64,000 nt of DNA from Aquipseudomonas alcaligenes MRY13-0052. GTDB lineage: Bacteria; Pseudomonadota; Gammaproteobacteria; Pseudomonadales; Pseudomonadaceae. The position numbers were made by a program, and so were the translations under genes. The notes under the pieces were generated by a model that had not been told where the DNA came from, did not search any database, and saw only the letters and a program-made list of their open reading frames with translations. The stretch is from positions 1-64,000 of the forward strand of contig BATO01000005.1 of the NCBI GenBank assembly GCA_000474255.1, read 5' to 3'. Positions 60,885-64,000 of this stretch are shown one piece after another (the first letter of the stretch is position 1; each line of letters starts with the position of its first letter).

Positions 60885-61289
60885 TTAGATCTCGACCCAG
60901 ACACCGCCGTCGTCCACATCACGGACGACACCGGCAACCGAGCGGGTGTTGGTGGCGGAAGTCTTGGCGACCGTCTGGTCGTCGACGATGTAGCACTGGC
61001 TGCCGATCTCGGCCCGGGTGATCAGGTCGGTCGACGCGCTGTTGGCCAGCTGGAAAACGCCACGGCGCGTCTCGATGCGCTTGGCACCGGCCGCGCCGCC
61101 GGTGTTGTCGACCTGCTCCTGGGCGAGGCCGCGCACCTTGAGGGTCGTCGCGGTCGAGCCGGGAACGGCGTTGCCCGAGGCGTCGAGGCAAACGATGGAG
61201 CCGGCGTAGATCTTGGCGTTGGCGGCGAGCGGGTCGTTGTATTGCACCCCGTCACGCCGCGAGGTGTTGCGATCTTTGGTCAGGGCCAT
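60885..61289 (-). CDS. Capsid decoration/cement-type protein
   Basis: A 134-residue beta-rich protein ('DRNTSRRDGVQYNDPLAANAKIYAGSIVCLDASGNAVPG' in part, 'VFQLANSASTDLI', 'GSQCYIVDDQTVAKT'). This resembles the DUF2190/structural-cement proteins located between protease and capsid genes. It lies 14 bp before the capsid gene and 5 bp after the protease gene. It probably stabilises the expanded head. Confidence 0.75.
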   Translation of the reverse strand: MALTKDRNTSRRDGVQYNDPLAANAKIYAGSIVCLDASGNAVPGSTATTLKVRGLAQEQVDNTGGAAGAKRIETRRGVFQLANSASTDLITRAEIGSQCYIVDDQTVAKTSATNTRSVAGVVRDVDDGGVWVEI

Positions 61290-61294
61290 GATGG

Positions 61295-62401
61295 CTATTT
61301 CTCCTTGGCGGCCTTGAAGGCCTCGGGGGTGAGGTTCATTGCCGAGCAGACCGCCAGCTCGTCTTCAGTGAGGCCGGTCTTCTCGTCCTTGACCGGCGGC
61401 TCGCCACCCGTCTGGGAACCCCTCAGGCCAGCGAGAGGCTTGGTCGTGTCCAGGTAGGCGGTGAGCGAGGCGCGGTTGGACTTGCCGAGGTCACGGGCCC
61501 AGGTCTCCATGGAGGTGTGCAAGCGACCGTCGTCCAGGGCGGCCTTGATCTCGGCTTCCAGGTCCTTCTGGTCGCGTTCACCCAGGCGGGCAGTCAGGAC
61601 TGCGATCTCGCCCTGCAGACCCTGGACGACCGACACGGGGGCGTAGGCCGACGGGTCGACGCTGGCAGCCTTGGCTTTCAGGCCGGTACAGCTGGCAACC
61701 ATGGCGCTGCAGGCGGCCGTCTCGGGGAGGCCGAGTTCCTTTCGGAAAGCGGCCAGATCGGTGGTGTGGGCGGAGAGCGCGGCGACGGCCTGCTCTTCGG
61801 TGGTGGTCTCGGCCAGGCCGAGCGCGGCAAGCACCGCTTGGAGAAGTGGGTTCACGAGCGATTCCTCGGGGGGCGGGTCGATGGTCAGTTGGAAGGTGGC
61901 GGCGGCGCGCTCGCTCATGGCTTGCATGCCGTCGATTGCGGGGTTGTTGGTGAAGGCCCCCATCTGGAGGTCAAGGACGTCGCCCGTCACTGGGTGGAAC
62001 TGAAAGACGGGGCTGAAGTAGCGGTACTCGCCCTCGGCGATGTACTGCTTGGCACGAGCGGTCAGCTCGACCTGGGCGAACAGCCCCTCGCCCTCGCGCC
62101 ATTCCAGGGAGCGGAAGAAGCCTGCGGCCGGAGCGGGCTGGCCGTTCTCCTCCTTCCACAGGGTCTGGTGTTCGTAGTCGACCACCGGCGGGGTCTTCTT
62201 CTGCTGGAAGCGCTGCACCACCGCCGAGGCGATCGCCGCGTTGATGTTCCAGCCAGGGACCTTCAGCTCTCGGCCGTCACGCGGCAGGAACCGACCTGCA
62301 GGAGTCACCTGCAGGGTGATGACGTTGCCCTCGGCGGGCGCCTGCAGTTCGAAGCTGCAGGCGGCGAGAGCGATGGCGGCGGTAAGGCGTTGTTTGTTCA
62401 T
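61295..62401 (-). CDS. Mu gpI-like prohead protease with scaffold part
   Basis: A 368-residue protein. The N-terminal protease half contains 'TPPVVDYEHQTLWKEENGQPAPAAGFFRSLEWREGEGLFAQVELTARAKQYIAEGEYRYFSPVFQ' (in part; the conserved His of DYEHQT and Ser of YFSPV are the probable catalytic residues). The C-terminal half is helical and charged and would act as the internal scaffold (Mu Z-like). The start codon has no Shine-Dalgarno and is directly preceded by a 17-bp perfect palindrome, which is unusual. Confidence 0.88.
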   Translation of the reverse strand: MNKQRLTAAIALAACSFELQAPAEGNVITLQVTPAGRFLPRDGRELKVPGWNINAAIASAVVQRFQQKKTPPVVDYEHQTLWKEENGQPAPAAGFFRSLEWREGEGLFAQVELTARAKQYIAEGEYRYFSPVFQFHPVTGDVLDLQMGAFTNNPAIDGMQAMSERAAATFQLTIDPPPEESLVNPLLQAVLAALGLAETTTEEQAVAALSAHTTDLAAFRKELGLPETAACSAMVASCTGLKAKAASVDPSAYAPVSVVQGLQGEIAVLTARLGERDQKDLEAEIKAALDDGRLHTSMETWARDLGKSNRASLTAYLDTTKPLAGLRGSQTGGEPPVKDEKTGLTEDELAVCSAMNLTPEAFKAAKEK

Positions 62402-62418
62402 GGCGCCACAGTGGCGCC
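62402..62418 (-). promoter_or_regulatory. Perfect palindrome abutting the protease start codon
   Basis: GGCGCCACAGTGGCGCC: 8-bp arms around a single base, ending at the ATG of the gene at 62401. It occupies the place of the ribosome site. The rest of the gap (62419-62611) holds no gene; a weak hairpin lies near 62580-62605. Confidence 0.6.
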
Positions 62419-62611
62419 TGGAAGGAGCTGAGTATTTTGGAAGGGGCGAAAATCGTTCGCCGGGGGCAGGATCGTCGAATCAGGGGAAACTCACCTCAGG
62501 CGGCGAGCCGGAACACAGCCAGGTCGATTTATAAACGCCGTAGCCGCGTTGATCGATGTACGGCGTGAACCACCGCAGCAGGAAACGCCCTTAGGGGCCT
62601 TCCTGAGGCGC

Positions 62612-63187
62612 TCAGGAGCGAAGGCCGGAAAGTGCCCGTTCGAGGTGCTTGTCGGCGATCGCGAGCAGCTCGTCGTCGTCCTGGGTGCTGGTACCCAGCC
62701 AGGGGCGTGCAGGGATCTTGATGGTGTACGGGCCCAGAGTCACCCACTGGGAGAAATTGGCCCGGCGCTTGTTGACGAACCGAGGGCCAACCTCGCCGCT
62801 CTTGGCGTCGTGATTGAAATAGGCCTGCTGGCTACGCGCCGCGACCTGGATCTCGCCACCGAACTGTTGGATGGCCGCATAGATGCGGTTCGAGCCAACT
62901 GCCAGCTCGGTGTCGCTGACCTGGTAGCGCAGGGTGTTCTTCAGGTAGCCATCGAGCACCAGGATCTTGTCCTGGTTCTTGCGTTTGCGCTTCTGGTACG
63001 ACGGCGACAGGGGCTGCCATGGCGTGCCATCCGGTGCGCTCTGGCTCTCGAAGCGAGCATCCAGGGCGATCAGCATGTACTCGCCCATGTCGCGGAACAT
63101 CGCCTGCGGGTTCTGCAGGATGTCCAAGGCGGATTGGAGAGCCTGCAGCACCTGGGCGCTGCTGTACTCAAGTGAGACTCCAGACAT
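62612..63187 (-). CDS. Phage virion morphogenesis protein, Mu gpG-like
   Basis: A 191-residue protein of the phage virion morphogenesis (Phage_tail_S) family: 'FRDMGEYMLIALDARFESQSAPDGTPWQPLSPSYQKRK' (in part), 'LVLDGYLKNTLRYQVSDTELAVGSNRIYAAIQQFGG', and the closing 'IPARPWLG'. Mu gpG is needed for head-tail joining. It lies first (rightmost) among the contiguous minus-strand genes visible, upstream of the protease, and diverges from the HEPN gene. Confidence 0.87.
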   Translation of the reverse strand: MSGVSLEYSSAQVLQALQSALDILQNPQAMFRDMGEYMLIALDARFESQSAPDGTPWQPLSPSYQKRKRKNQDKILVLDGYLKNTLRYQVSDTELAVGSNRIYAAIQQFGGEIQVAARSQQAYFNHDAKSGEVGPRFVNKRRANFSQWVTLGPYTIKIPARPWLGTSTQDDDELLAIADKHLERALSGLRS

Positions 63188-63281
63188 AGCGACTCCTGTA
63201 CTATCTCAAATGATCGAGTGGGGAGCTTGCACACTCGTAAAACACTATGCGATTGGGCTTTGACTACTAGGGAGAGCGGCC

Positions 63282-63971
63282 ATGGCTAAGAAGATTGCTG
63301 TTGATCATGTTCGAGATGACTTCATCAAACAGATTGAATCGGCCCGCAAACTGGTCAACTCGGTACATGCCTTACCACGGAAATCTCCAAAGGCTCCGGG
63401 CATTCACCCAACACATGTGCAGCAGGTCGCTGAGCTTGCCTTCATGGGACTTGTGGCTTCGTGGGAGGAGTTTCTGGAGCGGACCTTGGTCCGATACATC
63501 GCAAATGCGACCACCGGTAACGGCTACCAGCCGACAGCAAAGGTGGGTTACGTCAACACTCTCAGTGACGGCTACATCGTTCTCTCACAAAATCCAAGCT
63601 ACGACCCTGCCAAGCACTACCTAAAGGTTACGGAGTACAAGTGGGTTGTAAAAACGGCGAGCTTCCTGTTCTCCGCTCATCCATATGGCTGCATCACAAA
63701 CAACCTGCAGTTGCTCAAGAATGCTGTTGCTATTCGAAACCGCGTAGCACATGCCTCGGAGAAGTGCCGGCAGGACTTTGTAGCAACAGCCAAAGAATTT
63801 AAGTCTGCCAATCCGCAGGCTGCGGTCCTACCGCAGGGCTTCACACCTGGAAAACTGCTATTCGAGCATGTCCAGCGCATTTTCCCTCAGCCGGACATCC
63901 AGGCTCAGCTCACTCACTTTGAGGCCTATGCGCGGTTGTATACCAAATTGGCAAGTCAAATCGTTCCTTGA
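63282..63971 (+). CDS. HEPN-domain (RiboL-PSP type) putative ribonuclease, phage cargo gene
   Basis: A 229-residue, mostly helical cytoplasmic protein. Residues 48-75 ('VAELAFMGLVASWEEFLERTLVRYI') match the first helices of RiboL-PSP/MAE_28990-type HEPN domains. R152-N-R-V-A-H157 is an intact RNxxxH HEPN nuclease motif. GGAG lies 8 nt before the ATG. It is the only plus-strand gene in the prophage part, is AT-richer than its neighbours, and is opposed to the late operon, so it is probably expressed in the lysogen. A defence or toxin role is inferred; no antitoxin partner is visible in the 29 bp after it. Confidence 0.75.
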   Translation: MAKKIAVDHVRDDFIKQIESARKLVNSVHALPRKSPKAPGIHPTHVQQVAELAFMGLVASWEEFLERTLVRYIANATTGNGYQPTAKVGYVNTLSDGYIVLSQNPSYDPAKHYLKVTEYKWVVKTASFLFSAHPYGCITNNLQLLKNAVAIRNRVAHASEKCRQDFVATAKEFKSANPQAAVLPQGFTPGKLLFEHVQRIFPQPDIQAQLTHFEAYARLYTKLASQIVP

Positions 63972-64000
63972 CGTTGGTACAAGCGGACACCCTGGCGGTA

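Larger units (their letters stand above)
45344..64000 (-). mobile_element. Mu-like transposable prophage, right (structural) part
   Basis: At least 18.6 kb of phage late genes, nearly all on the minus strand and overlapping or tightly packed, continuing past the right edge. The head genes are Mu-type (gpI protease, gpT capsid, gpG, gp36/gp37-like). The tail genes are siphovirus-type (tail tube, chaperones, tape measure, DUF2163 hub), as in the Pseudomonas phages D3112 and B3. The left boundary is a Mu-like terminal TG with two 22-bp-spaced repeats. Transposase, regulators, terminase, portal and lysis genes must lie outside the window. Confidence 0.9.

Overview
This window is a piece of a high-GC Pseudomonas chromosome. 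The evidence is gene content and order: olsBA, xenB, argP/argO, sodB, bifA, lemA, an imelysin (icmP) cluster, a MexVW-type RND pump, inaA, colRS, groESL, fxsA and ampG follow one another as I remember them from the P. aeruginosa PAO1 segment around PA4350-PA4393. No rRNA, tRNA, CRISPR array or insertion sequence was seen. Any statement of synteny rests on memory, not on a search.

Layout. 1-5.3 kb: a partial gene, a secreted serine hydrolase, a metallo-beta-lactamase-fold protein, a repeat cluster, an acyl-CoA dehydrogenase-like gene, then olsB-olsA (ornithine lipid synthesis) behind a tandem PhoB-box-like sequence. 5.2-9.5 kb: universal stress protein, ACP phosphodiesterase and an ArsR regulator/MFS/XenB operon with a strong palindromic operator. 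9.5-10.4 kb: about 0.9 kb of gene-free, repeat-rich DNA where PAO1 has feoABC. 10.4-16.9 kb: a coiled-coil membrane protein, a small gene behind a near-perfect sigma-54 promoter, an epimerase, a saccharopine dehydrogenase-like enzyme, argP diverging from an ACT-domain gene and argO, then sodB. 17-32.7 kb: bifA (c-di-GMP phosphodiesterase), a GIDE/EF-hand protein with LemA, a four-gene imelysin/di-heme/beta-propeller cluster behind a Fur-like box, a chemoreceptor and the MexVW-like pump. 32.7-37.5 kb: inaA, a small secreted protein, colS, colR and a PAP2 lipid phosphatase. Two perfect matches to the ColR operator consensus flank colRS, and a diverged duplicated leader-like element precedes both inaA and the small gene. 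37.5-45.3 kb: groESL with a sigma-32 promoter, fxsA, hugZ-like, an SDR, a DUF481 protein, an alkyltransferase-like protein and ampG.

From 45.34 kb to the right edge, the minus strand carries the head and tail genes of a Mu-like transposable prophage with a siphovirus-type tail (D3112/B3-like architecture). Read from the right edge leftwards these are: virion morphogenesis gpG, protease/scaffold gpI, decoration protein, capsid gpT, gp36/gp37-like connectors, tail tube, frameshifted tail chaperones, tape measure and tail tip. The right phage end is visible as a TG followed by two 22-bp-spaced repeats resembling Mu R1/R2, and it supplies the stop codon of ampG. The only phage-region gene on the plus strand, at 63.3 kb, encodes a HEPN-domain protein with an intact RNxxxH ribonuclease motif. 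It looks like a lysogenic-conversion (defence or toxin) cargo gene.

Themes that connect the genes: envelope remodelling (OlsBA, ColRS with InaA and PAP2, AmpG, MexVW), periplasmic iron-related functions (IcmP cluster, SodB, HugZ), stress and signalling (GroESL, Usp, BifA), and a prophage inserted at the end of the peptidoglycan-recycling permease gene.
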